Shown here: in pieces, positions 51,106-61,718 of the stretch | How positions within the stretch are numbered: the stretch's first letter is position 1 | Layout: every line of letters starts with the position of its first letter | NCBI RefSeq assembly: GCF_015694425.1 | Contig: NZ_JADQDN010000006.1 | Span: 62,001-126,000 of the forward strand | Direction: 5' to 3' | Length of the DNA: 64,000 nucleotides | Source: Microvirga terrestris | GTDB lineage: Bacteria > Pseudomonadota > Alphaproteobacteria > Rhizobiales > Beijerinckiaceae | Notes under the pieces: model-generated | The model's input: only the letters and a program-made list of their open reading frames with translations | What the model was told of the DNA's origin: nothing | The model's database searches: none | Position numbers and translations under genes: made by a program

Positions 51106-51891
51106 ATGACCTTGACATCGAAGACAGCCGTCGTCACCGGCTCGACCAGCGGCATCGGCCTGGCCATTGCCCGGGCGCTCGCCAAGGAAGGTGCGAATAT
51201 CGTCCTCAATGGATTGGGTGACGAGGCCGAGATCGAGAAGACCCGCGCCGGGATCGAGATCGAGTTCGGCGTGAAGGCGGTCTATTCGCCGGCCAACATG
51301 CTCAAAGCCGACGAGATCGAGGAGATGGTTCGGCTCGGCGAGCGCAGTTTCGGCAGCGTCGATATCCTGGTCAACAATGCGGGCATACAGTTCGTCTCGC
51401 CCATCGAGGACTTCCCGGTCGAGAAGTGGGACCAAATCATCGCGATCAATCTCACATCGGCTTTCCACGCCATCCGCGCCGCCGTGCCCGGCATGAAGGC
51501 GCGCAAGTGGGGCCGCATCATCAACACGGCATCGGCTCATTCCCTCGTGGCCTCGCCCTTCAAGTCAGCCTATGTGGCGGCCAAGCACGGTATCGCAGGC
51601 CTTACCAAGACGGTGGCGCTGGAAGTGGCGACGCATGGCATCACGGTGAACTGCATCAGCCCCGGCTATGTCTGGACGCCCCTCGTCGAGCGGCAGATCC
51701 CCGACACCATGAAGGCGCGCGGGCTGACCAAGGAGCAGGTGATCAACGACGTGCTTCTGGAGGCTCAACCCACCAAGCAGTTCGTCACCGTCGATCAGGT
51801 GGCGGCACTCGCCGTGTTCCTGTGCTCGGACGCAGCGAGCCAGATGTCTGGTGCTAACCTGTCGATGGATGGCGGCTGGACGGCGAAGTAA
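51106..51891 (+). CDS. 3-hydroxybutyrate dehydrogenase
   Basis: A 261-residue short-chain dehydrogenase that interconverts 3-hydroxybutyrate and acetoacetate with NAD, in poly-3-hydroxybutyrate turnover. The cofactor loop is T11-G-x3-G-x-G18, the NNAG motif follows near residue 90, and the catalytic triad is Ser143, Tyr156 and Lys160 (SAYVAAKHG). The C-terminal LVERQIPDTMKARGL stretch is typical of BdhA. Upstream in-frame sequence to 50797 is antisense to pxpB; the ATG at 51106 with GGAGAAG just before it is the start. A 12-bp dyad lies 42 bp upstream. Confidence 0.93.
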   Translation: MTLTSKTAVVTGSTSGIGLAIARALAKEGANIVLNGLGDEAEIEKTRAGIEIEFGVKAVYSPANMLKADEIEEMVRLGERSFGSVDILVNNAGIQFVSPIEDFPVEKWDQIIAINLTSAFHAIRAAVPGMKARKWGRIINTASAHSLVASPFKSAYVAAKHGIAGLTKTVALEVATHGITVNCISPGYVWTPLVERQIPDTMKARGLTKEQVINDVLLEAQPTKQFVTVDQVAALAVFLCSDAASQMSGANLSMDGGWTAK

Positions 51892-51907
51892 AATTAGGAA
51901 ACGAGAC

Positions 51908-52917
<1,010 letters not shown>

Positions 52918-53034
52918 TCAGCATGGCTGTTCATTCCTAAGCCGGCTTTCAAACCCCTAGCGCGTCGTGCAACTGTCATATAGTTTTGCAACTGGGGAAC
53001 ACGGGTAAAAGCCCAACCACACTGGAGGACTACA

Positions 53035-54108
53035 ATGCTGACCAAACGCGCTAGCCTGAAGCTGGCAACCGCTCTTGCCGCTCTCATGGTCGTCGGATCG
53101 GCTGAGGCTGCCGAGAAACTGCGGCTCCTGACCTGGTCTGGCTATGCGCCGGCCGATATCGTGGCACAATTCACGAAGGAGACGGGCATCGAGGTCGAGG
53201 TGACGACCTCGAACAACGAGGAGATGATCTCCAAGTTGCGCGCCACGCAAGGTGCCGGCTTCGATCTCGCCCAGCCGAGCCAGGACCGCATCGCGGGCCC
53301 GCAGGCGGAGTTCGGCATCTACAAGCCGCTTGATGTCTCCAAGCTGAAGTCCGACCAGTTCATCGCTTCCATGCTCGAGGCGACCAAGAAGAACACCACG
53401 GTCGACGGCAAGGTCTATGGCGTTCCCCACATCTGGGGCACGGACGGTCTCGTGGTGAACACCAAGGCCGCCCCCAAGGTCGCCGACTACAATGATCTCT
53501 GCGATCCGTCGCTTGCCGGCAAGACCAGCTTCCGCGCCAAGCGCCCGGCGCTGATCGCCTTCGCCTTCGCCAACGGCATGGATCCCTTCGCAGCCTATGG
53601 CGATGCGAAGGCCTATGCCGCCCTGATGGACAAGGTCGGCGCCAAGCTCGCCGAGTGCAAGAAGAACGTGAAGTTCTTCTGGGAAGGCTCCGATCAACTC
53701 CTCAATGCCGCTCGCTCCGGAGAGATCGTCGCCGCCATGGCGTGGGATACGGGTGGATGGAAGCTCAACGCCGAAAACCCGGACATGAAGTTCATCGCAC
53801 CGAAGTCGGGCGCGCTCGGCTGGGTCGACACCTTCGCGATCCCCGCCAAGGGCCGCAATGACGATGCCGCCTATAAGTGGATCAACTTCAACATGCGTCC
53901 GGAGATCGCCGCAAAGGTCGCGGCTGCCGCCGGCAACTTCACGGCTTCGAACGGCGCCGACAAGCTCATGGAAGGCAAGCTGAAGGATCAGTTCGCCGAG
54001 AGCTTCCCGAAAGCCGCCATCGACAACATCCGGTGGTATCCGGCCGTGCCGGCTGGCCTCGAAGAAATCGAGGGCAAGGTTCTCGACCGCCTGAAGGCCG
54101 GTTCGTAA
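53035..54108 (+). CDS. ABC transporter substrate-binding protein, spermidine/putrescine (PotD) type
   Basis: A 357-residue exported protein. The signal peptide covers about 1-25 (ending SAEAA). The mature part opens LRLLTWSGYAPADIVAQF, matching PotD/PotF-type polyamine binders, with AGFDLAQPSQD and YKWINFNMRPEIAAK further on. Ligand identity (putrescine, spermidine or a related amine) is an inference. It starts a four-gene importer operon on the plus strand. GGAGGAC just before ATG 53035 is a good ribosome site. A hairpin after the gene probably sets the ratio to the downstream genes. A TGCAACTG direct repeat lies 40-67 bp upstream. Confidence 0.9.
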   Translation: MLTKRASLKLATALAALMVVGSAEAAEKLRLLTWSGYAPADIVAQFTKETGIEVEVTTSNNEEMISKLRATQGAGFDLAQPSQDRIAGPQAEFGIYKPLDVSKLKSDQFIASMLEATKKNTTVDGKVYGVPHIWGTDGLVVNTKAAPKVADYNDLCDPSLAGKTSFRAKRPALIAFAFANGMDPFAAYGDAKAYAALMDKVGAKLAECKKNVKFFWEGSDQLLNAARSGEIVAAMAWDTGGWKLNAENPDMKFIAPKSGALGWVDTFAIPAKGRNDDAAYKWINFNMRPEIAAKVAAAAGNFTASNGADKLMEGKLKDQFAESFPKAAIDNIRWYPAVPAGLEEIEGKVLDRLKAGS

Positions 54109-54127
54109 ATCTCCATCGTTATGTCTC

Positions 54128-54156
54128 GTCATCCCCCGGCTTGCCCGGGGGATGAC
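54128..54156 (+). repeat. Intergenic hairpin in the polyamine-type operon
   Basis: GTCATCCCCCGG-CTTGC-CCGGGGGATGAC is a perfect 12-bp stem with a 5-base loop, between the binding-protein and ATPase genes. It has no T-run. Such hairpins after the binding-protein gene commonly stabilise its mRNA or partly stop transcription, so that the binding protein is made in excess. An ATG inside it (54152) is in frame with the ATPase but is unlikely to be used. Confidence 0.8.
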
Positions 54157-54175
54157 CCTTTGTATCGGCAGCGTC

Positions 54176-55261
54176 ATGGCCTCTTCCACCGATCTCGACA
54201 TCGTCAACGTCACCAAGCGCTTCGGCTCGCATGCCGCCGTCGATGACGTGAGTTTCAGCGTTGCCCCCGGTGAGTTCTTCTCGATTCTAGGACCCTCCGG
54301 CTGCGGCAAGACCACCCTGATGCGCATGATCGCCGGGTTCGAACATCCGACGAGCGGCGACATCCGCATCCGCGGCGCATCGATGATCGGCGTTCCGGCC
54401 AACAGGCGCCCGGTCAACATGGTTTTCCAGAGCCTTGCGCTCTTTCCCATGATGAGCGTCGGCGAGAACGTGGCTTACGGCCTGACCTGTCGCGGCGTGT
54501 CCCGCGCGGATGCTGAGGAGCGCGCAAACCGCATGCTGGAACGCGTCGGCCTCAAAGGCTTCGGCGACCGGCGTGTGACGGCCCTCTCGGGTGGACAACG
54601 GCAGCGCGTGGCGATTGCCCGCTGCCTCGTGCTGGAGCCGACCCTCGTGCTCCTCGACGAGCCCCTTGGGGCGCTTGATCTCAAATTGCGCGAGCACATG
54701 AAGATCGAGCTCAAGCAGCTGCAGGGTACATTCAACACCACCTTCGCCTACATCACGCACGACCAGTCAGAAGCGCTCGTGATGTCGGACAGAATCGCTG
54801 TGATGAACCAGGGACGGTTCGAGCAGGTGGGAAGCCCGCGCGAACTCTATCACAATCCGGCAACGCCGTTCGTCGCAAGTTTCGTGGGTGAGACGAATCG
54901 CCTGCAGGGCGAGGCGGCCGCCGCTTCCAATGGCACCATTGCCGTGCGCCTGTCGTCTGGCGCCATCGTGCAGGGCCAGGGGAGCGCAGCCGCGAAGGCG
55001 GCTCTTGCCTTCGTGCGCCCTGAAGCTGTGGCCCTCGCTCAGGATCCTTCACCATTGAGCAATCTGCCCAACCGCTTCGAGGGCCGCATTTCGGCGGTGC
55101 TGTTCGACGGTGCCGCGTCGAGCCTCCTGATCGACACGGCAGGCTTTGAGCAGCCGGTGCGTGCGGTGCTGCCGCAGGCCGGGCCGCTCGCTGGCATCGA
55201 GGTCGGCGCGCCGGTACATCTGGGCTGGACGGCGGATGCAATGAAGGTGTTTGCCGCATGA
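54176..55261 (+). CDS. ABC transporter ATP-binding protein, PotA type
   Basis: A 361-residue ATPase. Walker A GPSGCGKT is at 39-46, the Q-loop in VFQSLALFP, the signature LSGGQ at 137-141 and Walker B with DEP at 161-163. A C-terminal TOBE-type domain (about 240-360) with FVRPEAVAL is typical of PotA and other CUT1-like importers. The ATG at 54176 follows the intergenic hairpin and is preferred. Its stop overlaps the first permease by 4 bp. Together with the binding protein and two permeases it forms a complete importer. Confidence 0.92.
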   Translation: MASSTDLDIVNVTKRFGSHAAVDDVSFSVAPGEFFSILGPSGCGKTTLMRMIAGFEHPTSGDIRIRGASMIGVPANRRPVNMVFQSLALFPMMSVGENVAYGLTCRGVSRADAEERANRMLERVGLKGFGDRRVTALSGGQRQRVAIARCLVLEPTLVLLDEPLGALDLKLREHMKIELKQLQGTFNTTFAYITHDQSEALVMSDRIAVMNQGRFEQVGSPRELYHNPATPFVASFVGETNRLQGEAAAASNGTIAVRLSSGAIVQGQGSAAAKAALAFVRPEAVALAQDPSPLSNLPNRFEGRISAVLFDGAASSLLIDTAGFEQPVRAVLPQAGPLAGIEVGAPVHLGWTADAMKVFAA

Positions 55262-56127
55262 TCGCGAAGCAGGCCTCACGCCTCACGCTCTTCCTGTTGC
55301 TTGCCCCCGCCATCCTGTGGCTCGGGCTGCTCATCGTGCTGCCGCATGTGGAGATCCTCGTTCTCTCCTTCAGCGAGCGCATCGCGCCGCGGGTCTATGC
55401 CTTCGGGTTCGGCAACTACCTCGAGTTCTTCACCGAGCCGCTTTACTGGCGCACCTTCGCGCGCACGGCGTTCATGTCGATCCTGGTGACGGCGCTCACG
55501 CTGGTGCTCGCCTTTCCCATCGCGCTCTACATCGCCCGCGTGGCGCAGGGGCGCCTCAAGGCGATGCTGCTGCTGCTCTGCCTGCTGCCATTCTGGGTGT
55601 CGGAGCTGGTGCGCACGCTCGGCTGGATGATCCTTTTGCGCGAGACCGGCGTGATCTCCTACATGCTCCGTTCCATCGGGCTTGCGAGCCAGCCGGTGGA
55701 GCTTCTCTACAATGACGGCGCGGTGATCCTCGGCCTCGTCTATGGCGGATTGCTGTTCATGATCGTGCCGCTCGCCAATGCGCTGGAGAGCCTGGAGCCC
55801 GCGGTCGTGGAGGCGGGATACGATCTCGGCGGCAGCCGCTGGACGGTTTTGCGCCGCATCGTCATTCCCCATGCCATGCCCGGCATCGTGGCAGGCTGCA
55901 TCATCGTGTTCATGCTGACCGTCGGCAATTTCGCCACGCCGGTGCTGCTCGGGGGCAAGAACGGACTATGGTTCACGGAGCAGATCTACGCGCAGTTCAT
56001 CACCCGCTTCAACTGGCCCCAGGGCGCCGCTTTCGGCATGCTGCTCCTGCTGCTCTCCTCGGCCATCGTGTGGCTGGGCCTGCGGCTGACGGGCCAGAGC
56101 CTCGGCACCACCCTGAAGCAGGCATGA
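55258..56127 (+). CDS. ABC transporter permease, PotB type
   Basis: A 289-residue inner-membrane permease with about six hydrophobic helices. The coupling loop for the ATPase is EAGYDLGGSRWTVLRRIVIPHAMPG (conserved EA..L and P.....). It pairs with the second permease of different sequence at 56132, as PotB does with PotC. It overlaps the ATPase gene by 4 bp and lies 4 bp before the next permease. Confidence 0.91.
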   Translation: MIAKQASRLTLFLLLAPAILWLGLLIVLPHVEILVLSFSERIAPRVYAFGFGNYLEFFTEPLYWRTFARTAFMSILVTALTLVLAFPIALYIARVAQGRLKAMLLLLCLLPFWVSELVRTLGWMILLRETGVISYMLRSIGLASQPVELLYNDGAVILGLVYGGLLFMIVPLANALESLEPAVVEAGYDLGGSRWTVLRRIVIPHAMPGIVAGCIIVFMLTVGNFATPVLLGGKNGLWFTEQIYAQFITRFNWPQGAAFGMLLLLLSSAIVWLGLRLTGQSLGTTLKQA

Positions 56128-56131
56128 CGCC

Positions 56132-56971
56132 ATGAACCGACCATCCCTCGCCTGGAAATTCTACATCGCGGCGTTCTATCTCTTCCTGTTCGCGCCGCTT
56201 TTGGTCGTTGCGATCTTCGCCTTCAACGCGAGTCCGTTCCCGTCGCCGCCCTGGCGTGGCTTCACGCTGGAATGGTTCACCGGTTCCGGCGCAGCCGTCG
56301 GCAAACCCGGCGTGCTGGTGGATCCGATCTGGCTCGAGAGCATCGGCAACAGCTTCAAGGTTGCCATTCCAGTGGCGCTGCTCGCCGTGCTCCTCGGCAC
56401 GGTGAATGCCTGGGTGCTGGAGCGGGCCGAGTTTCGCGGCAAGACCTTCGTGGCCATGATGATGCTCTGGCCGCTCGTCATTCCCGGCGTGGTGCTCGGC
56501 ATCTCGATCCTGGCCTTCTTCTCACGGCTTGCGAACGGTCTCGAGGATTGGCTTCAGACCGATCTCGATCTTCTGCGCCCCGGCCTGCCGCTCGTGGTGC
56601 TGGGCCAGCTCTCCTTCATCCTCACCATCGCGACGCTCATCATCGCTGCGCGCCTCCGCAAGTTCGACCGTTCGCTGGAGGAAGCTGCCTTCGATCTCGG
56701 CGCCAGCCGGGCACGGGTGCTGCGCACCGTCACGCTGCCGTTCTTGAGACCCGCGCTCATCGGCGCTGGCCTCGTGGCGCTGCTCATGTCGTTCGAGAAC
56801 TTCAACACGACCCTGATGCTCGTGGGCTCCGAGGCGCCGCTGCCGATCGCCATGTACGGCCAGATGCGTGAGGGCGCGTCGCCGGCCATCAACGCGGTGA
56901 GCCTGTTGCTCATGCTCGGCGTCGGCGGCATCGCGAGCGTGTTTGCGCTGACCGCGAAGGCGGAGCGGTGA
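56132..56971 (+). CDS. ABC transporter permease, PotC type
   Basis: A 279-residue inner-membrane permease with six predicted helices and the coupling loop EEAAFDLGASRARVLRTVTL. It is the last gene of the polyamine-type operon. Its TGA sits inside a perfect palindrome shared with the stop codon of the convergent dipeptidase gene, 10 bp away. The size and partner set fit PotC. Confidence 0.91.
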   Translation: MNRPSLAWKFYIAAFYLFLFAPLLVVAIFAFNASPFPSPPWRGFTLEWFTGSGAAVGKPGVLVDPIWLESIGNSFKVAIPVALLAVLLGTVNAWVLERAEFRGKTFVAMMMLWPLVIPGVVLGISILAFFSRLANGLEDWLQTDLDLLRPGLPLVVLGQLSFILTIATLIIAARLRKFDRSLEEAAFDLGASRARVLRTVTLPFLRPALIGAGLVALLMSFENFNTTLMLVGSEAPLPIAMYGQMREGASPAINAVSLLLMLGVGGIASVFALTAKAER

Positions 56972-56987
56972 GGCTTAAGCCTCACCG
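56966..56987. terminator. Perfect palindrome holding both stop codons of two convergent operons
   Basis: CGGTGAGGC-TTAA-GCCTCACCG is a perfect 22-bp palindrome. The TGA of the potC-like gene is in the left arm (56969-56971) and the TGA of the dipeptidase gene, on the other strand, in the right arm (56984-56982). It is the only terminator-like structure between the polyamine-type and peptide operons. It lacks T-runs, so it may act by blocking 3' exonucleases or slowing polymerase from both sides. Confidence 0.7.
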
Positions 56988-58049
56988 TCCCCAGGTGCGC
57001 TCCAGAACGTTGATCCAGTTCTCGTAGCAGAGCTTGCGCAGGGTGGCCTCGTCATAGCCGTGGCGGCGCATGGCGTCGACGAGGCGGGGCAGGCCGCGCA
57101 CGTCGCCGATCTCGGCGGGAATTGTCGCACCGTCGAAGTCGGAGCCGAAGCCGACGCCGTCCACGCCAACCTTCTCGATCAGGTGATCCATGTGGCGGAT
57201 CATCTCCTCCAGGGGCGTGTCGTCGTTGCGCATGCCGTCGGGGCGGATGAACGAGGTGGCGAAGTTGACGCCCACCATGCCGCGGCTCTCACGGATCGCG
57301 CCGAGCTGTTTGTCGGTCAGATTGCGCGAGTGCTTGCAGATCTCCCAGGCATTGGAATGGGTGGCGACGAGCGGCGCGTCCGAGAGCCGTGCCACGTCCC
57401 AGAAACCCTTCTCGTTCAGGTGCGAGAGATCGATCATGATCTTAAGGCGATTACAGGCCCGCACCAGCTCGATGCCGCGGTCCGTGAGACCCGGCCCTGT
57501 GTCAGGCGTCGAGGGATAGCGGAACGGCACGCCGTGGCCGAAGATGTTGGGGCGGCTCCAGACGGGGCCAATGGAGCGCAGGCCGCTCTCGTAGAGCACG
57601 TCGAGCATATAGAGATCGGGGTCGATGCCTTCGGCCCCTTCGATGTGCAGGATCGCCGCGAGCTTGCCGGTATCGATGCAGTGGCGGATATCAGCTGCAT
57701 TGCGGCAGATCTTCACCTCACCCTTTGAGGCGCGCTCGATGCGCATGAGCAGCGCAGCCATATGCACCGTCACCTGCTGGCTCGTCGGGAGCGGGAGCTG
57801 CGAGGAGAGGGGCACATCGTACCGCGCTTGGGCCATCAACTCGTCCACGTCGACGCCCACGCTCTCGGATGGCACATAGACGGCGAAGAACCCACCGACG
57901 AAGCCGCCCTGCTTCATGCGCGGCCAGTCGAGGTGGCCGATATTGTCGCCTTCCAGGAAAGCCTGTTCGGGCTGGATCTTGCCGCGCATCAGGCGCAGGA
58001 GCACGTCGTTGTGGCCGTCGAAGACAGGCATCAGAGCAGAGCTGGACAT
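56982..58049 (-). CDS. Membrane dipeptidase family (M19) protein
   Basis: A 355-residue zinc peptidase of the renal dipeptidase family. The first metal ligands are H13-x-D15 (FDGHNDVLLRL); the bridging Glu is in LHIEGAEGID, and later His residues lie in DLSHLNEKGFWD and VATHSNAWE. The enzyme cleaves dipeptides, in some members those with D-amino acids. It has no clear signal peptide, so it is probably cytoplasmic despite the family name. As the last gene after the peptide ABC genes it would hydrolyse the imported dipeptides. Confidence 0.93.
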   Translation of the reverse strand: MSSSALMPVFDGHNDVLLRLMRGKIQPEQAFLEGDNIGHLDWPRMKQGGFVGGFFAVYVPSESVGVDVDELMAQARYDVPLSSQLPLPTSQQVTVHMAALLMRIERASKGEVKICRNAADIRHCIDTGKLAAILHIEGAEGIDPDLYMLDVLYESGLRSIGPVWSRPNIFGHGVPFRYPSTPDTGPGLTDRGIELVRACNRLKIMIDLSHLNEKGFWDVARLSDAPLVATHSNAWEICKHSRNLTDKQLGAIRESRGMVGVNFATSFIRPDGMRNDDTPLEEMIRHMDHLIEKVGVDGVGFGSDFDGATIPAEIGDVRGLPRLVDAMRRHGYDEATLRKLCYENWINVLERTWGR

Positions 58050-58085
58050 CGGTTCACATCAAAATGGGTGGCGGAAAAAGCGTAT

Positions 58086-58865
<780 letters not shown>

Positions 58866-58881
58866 CGTTACAGCGCCCAAG

Positions 58882-59718
58882 TCACAATGCCCATGCGGGA
58901 TCGCGGTTCAGGGTGGGGAGCGGACGAACGTCGTCCGCAAGCGTCGGCAGGCAGCGCATGAGGCCCTGCGTATAGGGATGCTGCGCCTCCCGCAGGTTCT
59001 TCGCTTCCAGCTGCTCGACCACGCGGCCGGCATACATCACCAGCACCCGGTCGCAGAAGGAGGAGACGAGCTTGAGATCGTGCGAGATGAAGATCAGGCC
59101 CATGCCGCGTTCCGAGACAAGCTCATCGAGGATGCGCAGTACCTCCATCGAGACCGTCACGTCGAGCGCCGAAGTCGGCTCGTCGGCAATGAGCAGGTCA
59201 GGATCGGTGACCAGCATCATGGCGATCATGGCGCGCTGCCCCATGCCGCCGGAGACCTCGTGCGGATAGAGGGAGAAGACACGGCCGGGATTGCGCATCT
59301 TCACCGCCTCCAGCATGGCGAGCGCCTTGTCGCGGGCTTCCGCCTTGCTGGCTTTGGCATGCGCCTGATAGGCCTCGATGATCTGCTCGCCGATGGTCAT
59401 GACCGGGTTCAGCGAGTATTTCGGGTCCTGCATCACCATGCTGATGCGCCCACCGCGCAGGGTGCGCAGGGTTCTCTTCGAGGCGGTGAGCAGGTCGATG
59501 CCGTCGAAGGCGAGGCGTTTTGCCGTCACCTCGCCGGGGGGAGGGGTCAGGCCGAGGATGGCGCGGCCCGTCTGCGATTTGCCGGAGCCCGACTCGCCCA
59601 CGATGCCGAGGCGTTCGCGGCCGAGCTGGAACGACACGCCGCGCACCGCTTCCACGGTGCCGGTGCGCAGGTGAAAGCGGACGCGCAGGTCTTCGACGTC
59701 GAGAAGCGGCTTGGTCAT
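58882..59718 (-). CDS. Peptide ABC transporter ATP-binding protein, DppD/OppD type
   Basis: A 278-residue ATPase. Walker A GESGSGKSQ is at 41-49, the signature is the variant VSGGMGQR and Walker B is DLLIADEPTSALD, both typical of OppD/DppD. The ATG at 59718 is the start; in-frame sequence further upstream is antisense-like and not homologous. It overlaps the preceding permease gene by 4 bp. It heterodimerises with the product of the next gene to power the importer. Confidence 0.92.
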   Translation of the reverse strand: MTKPLLDVEDLRVRFHLRTGTVEAVRGVSFQLGRERLGIVGESGSGKSQTGRAILGLTPPPGEVTAKRLAFDGIDLLTASKRTLRTLRGGRISMVMQDPKYSLNPVMTIGEQIIEAYQAHAKASKAEARDKALAMLEAVKMRNPGRVFSLYPHEVSGGMGQRAMIAMMLVTDPDLLIADEPTSALDVTVSMEVLRILDELVSERGMGLIFISHDLKLVSSFCDRVLVMYAGRVVEQLEAKNLREAQHPYTQGLMRCLPTLADDVRPLPTLNRDPAWAL

Positions 59719-60653
59719 TTGGCAGCCTTCGGATCGAGAACGTCGCGCAGGCCGTCGCCCAGCAGGTTGAAGCCGAGGCTCACCACGAAGATAGCGATGC
59801 CCGGCATGGCGGCGACCCACCATTGATCGATGAGATAGTTGCGGCCCGTGGCCACCATGGCGCCCCATTCCGGCATCGGCGGCTGAGCGCCGAGACCAAG
59901 GAAGCCGAGGCCTGCCGCCGTCAGAATGATGCCGGCCATGTCGAGCGTCACGCGCACGATCAGCGAGGACAGGCAGAGCGGCACCACGTGGCCTAAGATG
60001 ATGCGCGGCGTGGAGGCACCCTGCAGTTTCACCGCCGCGATGAAATCGCTGTTGCGGATCATCAGGGTCTCGGCGCGGGCAATGCGGGCATAGGGTGGCC
60101 AGGAGGTGATCGCGATGGCAATGATGGCGTTCTCGATGCCTGGTCCTAAGGCCGCCACGAAGGCGAGCGCCAGGATGAGGCGCGGGAAGGCCAGGAAGAT
60201 GTCGGTGATGCGCATCAGCACCGTATCGACCCAGCCGCCGAGATAGCCCGAAACGGTTCCGACCAGAAGCCCGATGGGCGTTGCGATCAGCGCCACGAGA
60301 ACGACGATGAAGAGGGTGACGCGGGAGCCGTGGACGATGCGTGAGAAGATATCGCGGGCCTGATCGTCCGTACCGAGCCAGTAGGTCTCGCTCGGCGGCA
60401 GGAGACGCTCGGTGCGCAGGTCCCCGCCGGTGATCGGCGAATAGGGCGCGATGACGTCGGCGAAGATCGCCACGAGGATCAGCAGAAGCACGATGCCGAG
60501 ACCGACGACGGCGAGCGGGTTTCGGGAAAATGCACGCCAGCCGAGATAGAAGCGGCCGAGGCGCGCCTGCCAGCGGGAATGCGGCTCCGGGGACAGCAGC
60601 CAGGCACGCATGCCGGACGGCTCGGAAGCCAGGGGAAGAGGGGCGCCGGTCAT
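59715..60653 (-). CDS. Peptide ABC transporter permease, DppC/OppC type
   Basis: A 312-residue inner-membrane permease. An extended N-terminal region carries the OppC_N helix (FSRNPLAVVGLGIVLLLIL near 42-60), then WLGTDDQARDIFSRIVHGSR and five further helices, with the coupling loop near AAVKLQGASTPRIILGHV. All are typical of DppC/OppC. The ATG at 60653 overlaps the stop of the first permease by one base (TGATG). Confidence 0.92.
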   Translation of the reverse strand: MTGAPLPLASEPSGMRAWLLSPEPHSRWQARLGRFYLGWRAFSRNPLAVVGLGIVLLLILVAIFADVIAPYSPITGGDLRTERLLPPSETYWLGTDDQARDIFSRIVHGSRVTLFIVVLVALIATPIGLLVGTVSGYLGGWVDTVLMRITDIFLAFPRLILALAFVAALGPGIENAIIAIAITSWPPYARIARAETLMIRNSDFIAAVKLQGASTPRIILGHVVPLCLSSLIVRVTLDMAGIILTAAGLGFLGLGAQPPMPEWGAMVATGRNYLIDQWWVAAMPGIAIFVVSLGFNLLGDGLRDVLDPKAAK

Positions 60654-61711
60654 CAGCGGGTCCTCGGATCGAGCAAGCGGTAGAGCAGGTCGGAGACGAG
60701 ATTGAGCAGCACGAAGGCGGTCCCGATCACGAGGGTTCCACCGAGCACCGCGTTCATGTCCGCGTTCTGCAGCGAATTGGTGATGTATTGGCCCAGGCCC
60801 GGCCACGCGAAGATCGTCTCGGTGAGAACGGAGCCTTCCAGCAGGTTGGCGTAGGACAGGGCGATCACGGTCACGAGGGGCACGGCCGCATTGCGCAGGG
60901 CATGGCGCCAGATCACCCTCATCTCGGACAGGCCTTTGACGCGCGCGGCAATCACGTATTCCTGCGCCAGCTCGTTGAGCATGAAGGAGCGGGTCATGCG
61001 GCTGATATAGGCCAGCGAGAAATAGCCGAGCAGGCAGGCGGGCAGGATGATGTGTGAAACCGCGTCCCAGAACGCGTCCCACTGACCCTGCATGGCGGTG
61101 TCGAGGAGAACGATGTTGGTGACCGGCGTGTAGAGATAGGAATAGGTCACGTCGATACGGCCCGGTCCCGCTACCCAGCCGAGCTTGGCGTAGAAGACCA
61201 GCAGGCCCATGAGGCCGAGCCAGAAGATCGGGATGGAATAGCCGGCAAGGCCCAGCACGCGCACGAACTGGTCGATGAAGCTGCCGCGCTTCACCGCGGC
61301 CAGGATGCCGAGCGGGATGCCGATGATGACGCCGATCAGGGTGCCGAGAGTGGCAAGCTCCAAGGTGGCCGGAAAAGCGTTGGCGATGTCCGTCAGCACC
61401 GGATTGGTGGTGAGGACCGAATTGCCGAAATCGCCCGTGACGGCCTTCTTCAGGTAGATCCAGAACTGCTGCGCCAGGGGCAGATCGAGGCCGAGTTCCT
61501 GGCGGACGCGTTCGTACACCTGCGCAGGAGCCCGGTCGCCCACGATGGCGATCACAGGGTCGATGGGCACGACGCGGCCGATGAAGAAGGTGACGGCGGC
61601 AAGGCCGAGGAGCGTCGTCAACAGGACGATGACGAACTGTGCGATGTTCTTAAGGGAGGAGCGGAGGGCACTTGCGTGCCCTCCGCCCTGGTTCACGACT
61701 GCTGAAACCAT
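60653..61711 (-). CDS. Peptide ABC transporter permease, DppB/OppB type
   Basis: A 352-residue inner-membrane permease with an N-terminal helix near residues 25-48 (FVIVLLTTLLGLAAVTFFIG), the periplasmic region with RQELGLDLPLAQQFWIYL, and five more helices. The coupling loop is YVIAARVKGLSEMRVIWRHALRN, typical of DppB. The ATG at 61711 lies 7 bp after the binding-protein stop. In-frame sequence upstream of it overlaps that gene and is not used. Confidence 0.92.
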   Translation of the reverse strand: MVSAVVNQGGGHASALRSSLKNIAQFVIVLLTTLLGLAAVTFFIGRVVPIDPVIAIVGDRAPAQVYERVRQELGLDLPLAQQFWIYLKKAVTGDFGNSVLTTNPVLTDIANAFPATLELATLGTLIGVIIGIPLGILAAVKRGSFIDQFVRVLGLAGYSIPIFWLGLMGLLVFYAKLGWVAGPGRIDVTYSYLYTPVTNIVLLDTAMQGQWDAFWDAVSHIILPACLLGYFSLAYISRMTRSFMLNELAQEYVIAARVKGLSEMRVIWRHALRNAAVPLVTVIALSYANLLEGSVLTETIFAWPGLGQYITNSLQNADMNAVLGGTLVIGTAFVLLNLVSDLLYRLLDPRTR

Positions 61712-61718
61712 CGAAGTG

